A program made the position numbers and the translations under genes. From Luscinia megarhynchos (lineage: Eukaryota > Chordata > Aves > Passeriformes > Turdidae): a stretch of 64,000 nt of DNA. Numbering within the stretch: the first letter of the stretch is position 1; each line of letters begins with the position of its first letter. The stretch spans positions 42,884,770 to 42,948,769 of the forward strand of contig CM067568.1 of assembly GCA_034336665.1 (NCBI GenBank), read 5' to 3'. Shown here one piece after another: positions 13,109 through 23,846 of the stretch. The notes under the pieces were generated by a model. The model was not told where the DNA came from, did not search any database, and saw only the letters and a program-made list of their open reading frames with translations.

Positions 13109-13182
13109 GATTTTTGTTACCTGTGTGTTACTGTTGTTATCAGTTCCTGAACACTTTGGTACTTTAGTTCTTTAAATTAGAA

Positions 13183-15168
13183 ATGGGTTCGTGGACTAAG
13201 ATGTGGCCCACAGACTGGGCTCTTCTCATGAAATCATGGCTCATCTTTTCCCTGGGGCTCTACATACAGGTCTCCAAAACTTTGGCCTGCCCAAAAGTGT
13301 GCCGCTGTGACAGAAACTTTGTCTACTGTAATGAACGAAGCTTGACCTCAGTGCCTCTTGGGATACCGGAGGGTGTAACCGTCCTCTACCTCCATAATAA
13401 CCAAATTAATAATGCTGGATTTCCTGCAGAGTTGCACAATGTCCAGTCTGTGCACACAGTCTACCTGTATGGCAATCAATTGGATGAATTCCCCATGAAC
13501 CTGCCCAAGAATGTCAGGGTTCTCCACCTGCAGGAAAACAACATTCAGACTATTTCACGTGCTGCTCTTGCTCAGCTTTTGAAGCTGGAAGAACTGCACC
13601 TGGATGACAACTCCATCTCCACCGTTGGTGTTGAGGATGGGGCTTTCCAGGAAGCCATCAGCCTCAAGCTTCTGTTCTTGTCCAAGAATCACTTAAGCAG
13701 TGTGCCAGTAGGCCTTCCGCTGGACTTACAGGAACTTCGTGTAGACGAAAACCGAATTGCTGTCATTTCAGACCTGGCCTTCCAGAATCTGACAAGTCTG
13801 GAGCGTCTGATCGTGGATGGCAATCTCCTGACTAATAAAGGCATAGCTGAAGGCACCTTTAGCCACCTCTCCAAGCTTAAGGAATTCTCAATAGTTCGGA
13901 ATTCACTGACTTACCCTCCTCCCGATCTTCCAGGTACACATCTGCTAAGACTTTACTTGCAGGACAACCAGATAACCCATATACCACTTACAGCCTTTTC
14001 AAACCTCCACAAACTGGAACGTCTTGATATTTCCAACAATCAACTTCGGATGTTGGCAAAGGGAGTATTTGATAATCTCCATAACCTGAGACAACTCACT
14101 GTAAGGAATAACCCCTGGTTATGTGACTGCAGCATTAAGTGGGTCACTGAATGGCTCAAATTTATTCCTGCTTCCATTAATGTACGGGGTTTTATGTGCC
14201 AGGGACCAGAGCAGGTCCGAGGTATGGCAGTCAGGGAGCTCAATATGAATATGTTGTCATGCCCCACCACCACCCCTGGTCTGCCACTTATCATCACCCC
14301 AGTCCCAGCTACAACCATGCCAACTACATTAGCTCCCAGCTCATCATTTCCTCCCTCAAGTAGTAAATATAATCCTCTCACTCCCGTTATTGCCACACTC
14401 CCCACTGTGCCTGACAGGGAGGACAGAGAAAGGGTGACACCTCCTTTGTCTGAATGGATTCAGCTCTCCGTCCACTTTGTGAATGACACTTGCATCCAAG
14501 TCAACTGGATGTCACTTTTTTCAGTGATGGCATATAAACTCACATGGGTTAAAATGGGCCATAGTCTGGTAGGAGGAATTGTTCATGAACGAATAATTAG
14601 TGGTGAGAAGCAGCAATCAAGCTTGGTAAACCTGGAGCCCAAATCCACTTACCGGATTTGTTTGGTTCCACTGGATGCTTACAACAACTACCGAACTGGA
14701 GAAGACACTGTCTGTTCGGAAGCCACAACCAAGGCTTCCTTCTTCAATGGCAGCAACATCCCTTCCAGCCATGAACAGACGACTTCTCAGAACCTAGGCT
14801 CCCCGTTTCTGCTGGCAGGGTTGATTGGGGGTGCAGTGATATTTGTCCTCATGGTCTTGCTCAGCATTTTTTGCTGGCACATGCACAAAAAAGGTCGTTA
14901 CACCTCCCAGAAGTGGAAATACAACCGGGGCCGTCGGAAAGATGACTACTGCGAGGCAGGGACCAAGAAGGACAACTCCATCCTGGAGATGACGGAAACC
15001 AGCTTCCAGATTGTCTCCTTAAATAATGATCAGCTCCTTAAAGGAGATTTCAGACTGCAGCCCATTTATACCCCAAACGGGGGCATTAACTACACAGACT
15101 GCCACATCCCCAACAACATGCGATACTGCAACAGCAACGTCTCAGACCTGGAGCACTGTCATACGTGA
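13183..15168 (+). CDS. FLRT2: FLRT2, fibronectin leucine-rich transmembrane protein 2
   Basis: Single-exon frame of 661 codons; human FLRT2 is about 660. FLRT2 is a type I plasma-membrane protein that binds UNC5 receptors and latrophilins, self-associates, and acts in axon and cell guidance, adhesion and FGF signalling (family knowledge). Visible domains: signal peptide about 1-35; LRRNT with C36, C40, C42 and C49; about ten LRRs (60-305); LRRCT with C314, C316, C339 and C360; Pro/Thr/Ser-rich linker 361-418; FN3 about 419-517; transmembrane helix 542-565 followed by HMHKKGR; cytoplasmic tail 566-661 ending DLEHCHT. Extracellular N-glycosylation sequons are at N202, N434 and N522. The start is chosen because ATG has G at -3 and G at +4, and the distance to C36 matches my recollection of mammalian FLRT2. 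Sequence identity, especially in the LRRs and tail, favours FLRT2 over FLRT1 or FLRT3. C437 in FN3 looks extra compared with mammals. No frameshift or internal stop. Confidence 0.98.
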   Translation: MGSWTKMWPTDWALLMKSWLIFSLGLYIQVSKTLACPKVCRCDRNFVYCNERSLTSVPLGIPEGVTVLYLHNNQINNAGFPAELHNVQSVHTVYLYGNQLDEFPMNLPKNVRVLHLQENNIQTISRAALAQLLKLEELHLDDNSISTVGVEDGAFQEAISLKLLFLSKNHLSSVPVGLPLDLQELRVDENRIAVISDLAFQNLTSLERLIVDGNLLTNKGIAEGTFSHLSKLKEFSIVRNSLTYPPPDLPGTHLLRLYLQDNQITHIPLTAFSNLHKLERLDISNNQLRMLAKGVFDNLHNLRQLTVRNNPWLCDCSIKWVTEWLKFIPASINVRGFMCQGPEQVRGMAVRELNMNMLSCPTTTPGLPLIITPVPATTMPTTLAPSSSFPPSSSKYNPLTPVIATLPTVPDREDRERVTPPLSEWIQLSVHFVNDTCIQVNWMSLFSVMAYKLTWVKMGHSLVGGIVHERIISGEKQQSSLVNLEPKSTYRICLVPLDAYNNYRTGEDTVCSEATTKASFFNGSNIPSSHEQTTSQNLGSPFLLAGLIGGAVIFVLMVLLSIFCWHMHKKGRYTSQKWKYNRGRRKDDYCEAGTKKDNSILEMTETSFQIVSLNNDQLLKGDFRLQPIYTPNGGINYTDCHIPNNMRYCNSNVSDLEHCHT

Positions 15169-15749
15169 TAGTGAGGGAAGATGGGGGTCTCTAGGACAAG
15201 GAGAAAAAAAAAAAAAACTCTAGAAAAAATAAGCCCCCCAACAATAATGAAAAAAATTACATTTGATAAATGTTACGCAGATGCATTTATGCATTTGAAT
15301 ACTCTGTAATTTATACGGTGTACTATATAATGGGATTTAAAAAAAAAGTGCTATCTTTTCTATTTCAAGTTAATTGCAAATGGTTTTGTAACTCTTTGCT
15401 TTTTAAATCTTTAAAAAATATTGCTGAGTACTGTACAGGGTTGTACAATAAGAACCCAATGTCATGGCAAAGGAAAGAATGACTCATTCTTCAAACATTA
15501 ACCACTTTGCTGTCGAAGCAGTCTGAGGGATGTTAAGTTTCTAGGTGTCCTGAATTACAGGAAAATAAGTGCATATTAAAACAGGGTCACTAGGAACAGA
15601 CAAAAGCAATTCAGATAAAATGGGCACAACCCTTCTGACTTGAACCCAGCAGTTACTGTTGAGCTTCAAACAATTGGAAACACATCCGTTCCTCTTTGTC
15701 AGTACTGCCTTCTCACCTCCAACTGAAAGCTGGAGTTCTGAGTGCTGCC

Positions 15750-15755
15750 AATAAA
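15750..15755 (+). terminator. Proximal poly(A) signal, FLRT2
   Basis: Canonical AATAAA about 580 nt after the stop codon. It is followed within 30 nt by a T/G-rich stretch (TTTCTTTGTTTGATTAG), as expected of a downstream element. Cleavage would fall near 15770-15780. Confidence 0.5.
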
Positions 15756-16375
15756 GCTACTTTCTTTGTTTGATTAGTTTTATTTCAATCTACTTGGAAT
15801 AGGAAACGTGGAAAGAGCTCAGTGTCAAAAGTGACCTTGATTCCTATTTGCAAAAGTTGCTCTGAAAATGTCCCCAACGCTAGATACTTTATCTTAGAAA
15901 CTGTTTGTGCTTTTCATTAGGATTAAGAAACTTTAGGCATTCTCGACCCTGCTCAGTGGGAGGTGAAGGTTATGTAACAGAGCGCTGTCATTAAGTTATG
16001 CCTCTTAATAGAGCAGTATTTGTTGACATGGCATGTTCAGGTAAAGCCAGAATAAGGGAAATTCTGAGTGCTCCCAGCTCTGCAGTATTCATGTACATGT
16101 TCATGTAATTTGAAATCTAAAAGTGCATATTGCTGAAAACATGGTGCAAAATATAATGGCAATGGAAAAGTTTTGCTAATAATTTGTATGGTTCAAGCTT
16201 TGACTTAAGGGTCTGAGTTATGTTCAGTGTGGAGAAATAAGGGGAAAAAAAGACAAAAAGAGAAAACAAACAAGAAATATATTGTAAAAAGTTATTTAGT
16301 ACTGGAAAGGCCTCCAGGGCTATTATGAACTGAAATACGTTCAGTGGGGAAAATCATGTACAAATCTTGATGGGT

Positions 16376-16410
16376 TTGGTTTGTTTGTTTGTTTTGCTTT
16401 TTTTCTTTCC
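16376..16410. repeat. T/G-rich (GTTT)n tract
   Basis: Runs of TTTG units followed by T-rich sequence ending CTTTCCC, within the FLRT2 3' flank. Could contribute G/U-rich RNA elements if transcribed. Confidence 0.7.
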
Positions 16411-16412
16411 CA

Positions 16413-16418
16413 ATTAAA
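16413..16418 (+). terminator. Candidate alternative poly(A) signal
   Basis: ATTAAA variant signal about 1.25 kb after the FLRT2 stop. It follows a T-rich upstream stretch but lacks a strong G/T-rich element just downstream. Weak candidate. Confidence 0.2.
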
Positions 16419-17450
16419 GTATACAGAGACTGACATTAGCTAAGCATTTGATTGACTGGGGAATTTTGAGAACACAGGTGCACAATGTCCCTCTAAATTA
16501 CCCTCCTTTTACCTTAAGCATTTTTGAGTTTTCCATAATGATTTCTGCTTTACAAGCAGTAGGTGGGTTTAGAATTTGATTTTTTATACCCTCAGATTCT
16601 TTACCTTCTCAGTCCTTGAGCTTTACATGCACTATGCAAAACATCATGCTTGTATTCAAACTATAATGCAGCTCTCAAAATTATGTAATATTTCAGCCAC
16701 TCTGCTAACTCAGTGACTGCCAAGAACTGTGGTGGAATCTAATTATTTGGGATTTTTTTCAGTTTGTTTTTTTAACATAGCTAATTTTCTCATGAGTTTG
16801 GGGACAAGCTAAAGCTACATCACATTGAAAAAGAAAAAGAAAAAAAAAAGATAGAGACAAAACTTCCCTGGGATAGTAGGGAACTAAAGCGAGAAAGTTT
16901 TACAGTTATCACCTAGGGATAGACAGAAAGTTGCTGCGTGTGCATTGGCAGTAAAGGCTGAAGCACTTTCACAGTGGAATGCTTAGACTTTTCACTTTAT
17001 GAAGCTCCTTATGCTGGAAGAGAGGGTTTTAATCCTTTCCTTCACTCGTTTCACTCAACCCATTCTTGAAACTCAGCAGTCTATGAGTATGTATTTTCTG
17101 CAATTCAGATCACATGATAACACTAATTTTCTGTGATGACAAAATGAACCTAGTTATAATTGATGTCAAAGTATGACCATTTTGTAAGGAGCCACCTCCA
17201 CCCACCAACACCTTTTAAAATCACATTTTGAAATTCCACTCTATATTCTGTATATTTGTTATTTTCTCCAGCTATAGCAGGTATTCTAAGAAACCTGTGT
17301 GACTATTGTAATAGTTATGTCACTAAAATTTTGCTGATTAAAAGTTTACCATATGATTTCAAATGGCATTATTCTGGGTAGAAAGTCTATGCAAAATTGA
17401 GGATTTTTTTCTGTGATCTGTTTACTGATGATGAGGTTCATACTTTGGGA

Positions 17451-17532
17451 CTTTTGTTTTTTTGTTTTTTTTCTTTTGTTTTGGCGACTTTTTGTTGTTT
17501 GTGTTTTGTTTTGTTTTGTTTTGTTTTATTTT
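17451..17532. repeat. T/G-rich tract with (TTTTG)n
   Basis: About 80 bases of T with scattered G. The right part is a pentanucleotide TTTTG repeat of roughly five copies (near 17503-17527). It lies within the candidate long FLRT2 3' UTR. Confidence 0.8.
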
Positions 17533-17820
17533 GGGTATTTTAGGTGCCCCAGCTCAAAAAACAGGCAGCAAATAGTTGTGTCTCTTCACATGCTTCTGTT
17601 GCATGCTGGAATTTGCTTGAAGTTAAGCAGAGCCACTAATTTCCATTGGGTGTGGACATAGTATTTCATTTCAGTGAAATAACTGCTTGTACATTCAGTT
17701 TCAAAAGGCCTCCTTTGAAAGTACATGCCTACAAGTATTTTGTACTGCAATGACTGATGCAGAGGAATCTTCTGTTCTAGACCTCAGTATACCATAGGCA
17801 CCTTATTTGTAGCAATGATT

Positions 17821-17842
17821 ATAGATATATATATATACATAT
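17821..17842. repeat. Short (AT)n tract
   Basis: Alternating AT dinucleotides interrupted by GAT and CAT, in the FLRT2 3' flank. Confidence 0.7.
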
Positions 17843-18875
17843 GTAGACTATGACCCACTTACCTAAATCAAAAATCACCATGATATTAAAGATAGCATAC
17901 TTTATGCTTCTTTTCAATATGAAGAAAAATATATCAACTTTTTATGGGATACTGATAAAATTTTCTTTACTATAAAGACTCCTGAGAAAAACATAGTAAG
18001 CACCTTATACCAAAATTTGTGGATAGAGCTTGGAATATTATCTAAAAAAATTCAGAGTTGTAGTCAACTGAAGGGTCATATGTGTCATTTGAAGAATGTT
18101 TCTCCCAATTTTATTGTTCCTTAGCTCCAAAACAGGTAATGTATTTCAACTTATAAGAGAATTTTCTCAAAGTGCCAGTCACACAAACGTCTGAGATTTC
18201 ATTTCAGTTCCCACCTACATAAGCACTTAGTGAGCAAATTTCACTAGGTAATGTATAAAAAGTCAGAGTTAAAAATGGACAATGATCTTTTGGTAATATA
18301 AAGTTTAAGATTAGTAGCCTTTTCCTTGGGCTTGGTAAAAATTGAGCAACCTTCACTTAGGACAAATATCTGACCACATATAATACCTAAAGGTCTATGG
18401 AGCAGAAGTGACAAATATGTGCATGTACAACTCACTCAAAATGTTCAATTTTAAGTCCTGATTTGATCAAATTCATTGCATCTGGGGACAAATTATTTTT
18501 TTCAGACAAAATCTCACCCATCTTCCAATTTATACAGCTAATAGTCTGACATAGATGTGCAGGAAGATTGGTGAGTAGAATAAAATAAGCATTTAAGTGA
18601 AATTGTGTTAAGGAGTATCACACTGCTGTTCCCAGTACTTGGGCTCCTTCTGAAGAAGTATTTATTTACAAACAGGTCCTTATTTTCATTGATTCTGTCA
18701 CTTTGACAACTGTTCCATGCATGTGGCTTGCTGGCAGAAACAAACACCTGATTAATGCATGGACTTTGTGTTAACAGGTTCTTATTGGAACATTATTAAT
18801 GAATTTCTTTATAAGAATATTTAGGGAATAAGCTACTTTGAACTGAAAAGCTATTAGCAGTTTTCCCTATAAGCC

Positions 18876-18881
18876 AATAAA
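18876..18881 (+). terminator. Candidate distal poly(A) signal
   Basis: AATAAA about 3.7 kb after the FLRT2 stop, a distance compatible with the long 3' UTR form known in mammals. Chance matches are frequent in DNA this AT-rich. Confidence 0.2.
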
Positions 18882-21800
18882 ACAGAAAAATGAATTAGCA
18901 TATGATATTTGCTATTAGACTAGTTCAACTATATTTTTCTCTGAATATTTTTCCTTTTTTCATGAAAGCAAGTTTCTCCCTCTGAAAAATTTGTTAATGT
19001 CAATTTTGCAAACAAAAGAACTTTATGCATATTGATATTATTGTTTTAAGGGTCTGTTTAAGGCACTTTATTAATGGCATTGAAGTGAAAGTTCAGTCTC
19101 AGCTTTTGACAGTAAAGTGGTTAATTCCCATTGAAGTCTACATTTATAGTACTTCTTCACTTTAAATTTAACCTGGAGATATTAAAGTTTTTTTCTTTAG
19201 AACATGAGAATAATGGTTTTATACATGACTTATCTTTACAGCTCAGTGAAAAAACAAAACAGAAGTGAGTGCCAAAACCAAAAGTTACTGTCTCTGAACC
19301 TCATCAAATCCTGCCTGATGCTCTCTTCTAAACACAGAGATAATCCTAGGAAGCTGATGATCACTCCTTCCCTGAACTCTATCCAACAGGGCACTTTGTA
19401 TCCCAGATGATACTGCAGGCAATATTGAAGCATTTGGCATTAAACTTTTGTACAGCAGAGAATGTTTTGCTCTTTAAAAGAACACTGGCTAGTAGTCCAT
19501 ATGGAAAGCTAGCACAGGAGAGATTGGCAACATTTTATTGCACTGGGGCTCTGTGGAAATGTGCCTCATGAGAGCTGAATTCTGATCCTTCTGAAACAGA
19601 TAAGCTACTAAACAAATTGTTATCATGAGTTGATCCCAAATATCTGAATATGATCTTTCATAAAATTGATTTTAACTGAGATATGCACACTTGATTCTGT
19701 TCTGTGTTTGCTATACTTTCTATCTTTAACATGGAAAAATAGATGGTTTAAAGTCTGCGTTATCTGTTTTCTGCAATCTGCCATGTTGCACGCATTGTTA
19801 ACTTCAAAACCTCACTATACACTATATATTATCTTGTTGACATATTCAGTAAAGAGTTATTTAAAAAAATACAACATTCTTGCTGTATTTATATGAGCAA
19901 GTTAATTAAAATAAGGATGTGGGTATCGGAAAGGGACCAAAAATATCAATCTTTTGAACTTTCATTCATGGAGATATTTTCAGATGTTCTACTGAAACTT
20001 CTGTCTGTTCAATCATCCCTTCAGTTTCTAAAAGATAAATATAATCTGTCTCTCAAAGACTTAAATAATTTTTACCTCAGTTTCTCAGATTAATCCTATT
20101 ATTAAAAAAATTATCTTTTCCTAATATGCATATAGAAAAGCATTGTAAAATGAGAACAGATGTACTCCAGTGTTTGCAATTAATAGGTACACTTAAGGAG
20201 TTACACATATCTATGACAAATATATATTTGTGGAAGCTGTGACTCATTATATGCATAGCCATTTGATAAATGCATATGACATTCATCCATGACAATCATG
20301 AATCTGTTTTTTGACTATTATTATCTATTTAATCTGTTTCCTTGACATGAAATGTGATCTTTTTTCCCAATTCTCCCTTCAAAATTGTTATTGAATTTTC
20401 AGAATGCACAACATTCATACATAAGCATTAATAAATTTTTGTATAAAGCAAATCTTATACATAACATATATGCTAATATATACTATATATAGAGATGGGT
20501 TTAGCTACTTAGAAATGGAAACCACTCTTCTACTTCCATATACATAATTTTTTGCTTTACCAGAAAATGAGATACTGAATTTTGCAAACTGTGTTATTTC
20601 AAAGCTTAGAGATGTAATATTGCTGAGTGTCACAGTTCCTCAACAAATTATCTTACTCTTTCTTAACCTTGAGTATCCTGCAAAGCTACTGAGGACTCGT
20701 GTGCATCCACACCTAGTCCTGCCTCTTTTCCCCCATATTATACCTCCTCCCCTTTGTGATGTTTCTTCTGAAGCACTTTAGACCCTGGTAGCTAAACCTA
20801 CTTGCCTTACCACACGAGGGTGGACAATAACATAATGAAAACAACCAATGCCTGGCATCAGATATGTATTTCTGACAATGAGGGCATCATCATTTTCAAT
20901 TGATAATATTTTCTGTCAAAGAAAAGGAGTTGACAATCTCTGACTTCATCAGGTAATCTTTTAAGGAGCCACAATTATTTATTAAGATAAAATCTTATTT
21001 TTAATGCTTCTAAGCTCATTTATCTGGAGTTCTTCATACACGTGCTATTGTGTATAAATTTATTGTGTATAGAGGATTTAGCTACAAACATCTCTCAAGG
21101 AAAGCACATGGAGGAATATTTTTCATTATTTTTCAGTCAAAATTTTTAATATTCCTCTTTAAAAAGAGTTCTTCCATTGAAGAGGAGTTACTGTACTACA
21201 TGGAGAAACTTCATTCCACTGTTAAAGAATGTAACAAATATTTTAATTCTACTTCAAATGCCACTGTCAACAAAGGCTGAAACGAAAAATTACTAAAATA
21301 CTTCCATTACACAGAGGGAGACTTGGTGAAATTTTTAGCAATAATTTTCATTCCTGAAACAAATTAGCAGATTTTTATGGTGAAATCCTGACTCCACTGA
21401 TTTCAACTATAAATCACAATAATATATAACAGAAAGATTATTAAAAACATGCAATATGACACATTGTATAACATGTCATGCTATGTATCCCCAAATGAAA
21501 TACATAAATTGAATAAGGCCTGCATCTCTTTTATGAAAAGCTGTGCAGGAAAATGAGGGGGGAGATAAGTATGTATTGAGCAACACTGGCCAATGTAAAG
21601 CCATGGAAGATATAGACATTGAAAGCCACAAATAGGCCAGTGAGCACAGCAAGAGAATTCTTTTTTCACATAAACACCTACTTTGTTGCTTATAATCTCA
21701 TGACTAAACTGTGACTGAAAAAAAAAGCATGTATGAATATTGAGAAAGAAGAAAGAAAAAAGAAAGGAAGAGAGAGTCAATCTAAATGACAGTCTTATAA

Positions 21801-23820
21801 TCCTGACCTCATATATTTTCACAAACTTCTCTCTGACTTACAATGCAAATGTTAGGAATTTCCCCATTTAGGAAACATGCTAAGAACATTTGAGAGTTGA
21901 TGTGATGTCAGTTCTGCAGTATATGAACAATGACATTTATTCAAGCAGGGAATTAGCATGTGTTTGCAAGTTAGACTGCAGAAGCAAGGCATGCACATTA
22001 TTTCACTTTCAAGAAAACACTACACCTGACAAAAAGTATGTATGGATTATCAAGAATAAATGACTTATAAAAATAAATAAGTAGAAACCTGAGTAAGGGG
22101 AGATATTCCTCATTATTATAGTTACTTTAATAGTATAAAGTTAAGTACTCCAGGAAATTAATAAAAGGGTTAATAAAACTACTGAAGCTTTCCCATCCCT
22201 AGTAGAATATATTCAATTTCTTGTGAAGTGGAAGGTTGGAGGTTAGTTTTGAAGCCAGTGCATTAATTGGTCATGATGTTTATTTGAAGTCTTTGCATGC
22301 ACTGATTTATTTTATCAGTTATGAAGAGTTTGAAGAATAGACTACTTTATGTGCAATACTTGCTTTCATGAGGAACAAGCAACAAGCATATGTCTAGACC
22401 TTTCAGATTTTGGTTTTGCTTTCCCTTTTGTGATTTAACTTTACAAAAATGGAACAAATTGGAAGTAGAGCAAATTTTAACTATTTTCTGCTGTAATTAC
22501 AGCAGTAAGACTGTGTATTCTTTCCAACAAAAGACAAAATTTAAGAATACTTAGTTAAGAAAAGTTATCTTAAATAATTTTTATATCAATTTTCAGTTGA
22601 ATTAATTATTTTTCAACATTTAGTTACAATAGTCATGCTGAGAATTTGAGCTAGAAACACTGAGTAAATCCAAGTTTGTCATTAGAGGAATTTTGGGTTC
22701 TTAGGTTTAATTTACAGATTATTACTATTATTAGCAGCTGCACAAAGACAAGGGAACAAAGGTTTCTTCTTCCTTACTCAAGTATCAGATTCCTTTCTGT
22801 AGTGATGGAGGAGGAAATAAAGCCACTTCACAGAGGTCTCCCTCAAGGAGCAAGGTGGCAGAGCAGAAGGAGAATACCTGCAGGCATGGCACTTGTCTTT
22901 GATGACTGCAGGAGCTGGTGGAAGCAGAGCTGAGTCATATTGAGAGGGATGCAGCAAATTACAGGTGTTCTGCACCATTATATAGGACATTTGGTTTGTC
23001 CAGGACCTTTCTAAGGTGCCTCCACTGAGGTTCATGCTCATGGAGGGCTTTGTGTCAAAAGGCAAAACCCATGCTCATGAAAGCAAAGAAGGATCTGGGT
23101 TTTAATTTGTTTTGTGGGTCTTTAATTAGTCTTTCCTGCAAGTTCTGGAATGCCAGCTACACCACAATGTTCAAGGAGGAGTGTGCAACAAGGCAGGTTT
23201 GAAAGGTCACTTTTTTGATGACTCTCCTTTTTTCAATGCAAATATTAATAAGGTCCTTGCAGGCAAGATTCCAATCCACATCAGATGTGATCATTGTGTT
23301 AGCCATCAGATCAGACACTACTTTCAGTTTAGATGTCTATAACTTTTCTCCCTTATTTCTTGTCAAATTATTTTTTTTCTTGATACCTGAAACTAAGCAG
23401 TTTGCACTATTGCTTATTTGTCACAAGGAAAAGTTTTCTACAAAACCATTGTGGCTGCAAACTGTGATGACTACCCTGCAAAGCTATGCTACAGAAATGC
23501 TGCCAATACAGTGAACAATTTGTCATAAAGTGATATCAATTCCATTTATATGCAGACTATGCAAAATCCAGAGGCACCAGTCTCAAAATTTCTGTTGCTT
23601 TTGCCTCATTTCTTCTATGTCTCATCAACTTTCTCCAGCATGATTGGCTTAGAGGACAGATTGTTGCTTGATGCCTCATATGGTTGTCTGATTTATTAGT
23701 TTACATTTAAGATTAAAACAAGAAAAACAAAGCTCTTTTCTGATTGCCTGCATCTTTGGGCTGCTCTAGTAGTAATTTACTCTGTACCTGTCCACTGTAC
23801 TGTTGGTTTCTCACCATTTT

Positions 23821-23846
23821 ACACACACATAACACACACACACATA
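23821..23846. repeat. Short (CA)n microsatellite
   Basis: ACACACAC runs interrupted by ATA, about 26 bases. Confidence 0.8.

Larger units (their letters stand above)
12774..13182 (+). other. FLRT2: FLRT2 5' UTR portion of the coding exon
   Basis: Leader between the nearest strong 3' splice site (cut after 12773) and the FLRT2 start codon. It is about 409 nt and carries four short upstream ORFs, all closed before the main ATG. FLRT genes typically have a non-coding first exon far upstream and one large coding exon, so this is inferred to be the 5' part of that coding exon. No CpG island or obvious promoter precedes it, which fits a distant promoter outside the window. If the acceptor ending at 12668 is used instead, the leader gains 105 nt. 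Confidence 0.6.
15169..19444 (+). other. FLRT2: FLRT2 3' UTR and candidate long 3' UTR
   Basis: AT-rich non-coding sequence starting directly after the FLRT2 stop. The first several hundred bases (about 15240-15480) look like conserved FLRT2 3' UTR, judged from memory and not tested. Mammalian FLRT2 3' UTRs are several kilobases long, so the end drawn here is a guess. It is set at an ATTAAA beginning at 19439. The shortest credible end is just after the AATAAA at 15750. No reading frame in the region resembles a known protein. T/G-rich tracts lie at 16376-16410 and 17451-17532. Confidence 0.45.

Noticed and set aside
14040..14405. Minus-strand open frame of 121 codons inside FLRT2
   Set aside because: Antisense shadow of the FLRT2 coding sequence; the sense frame is unambiguous.
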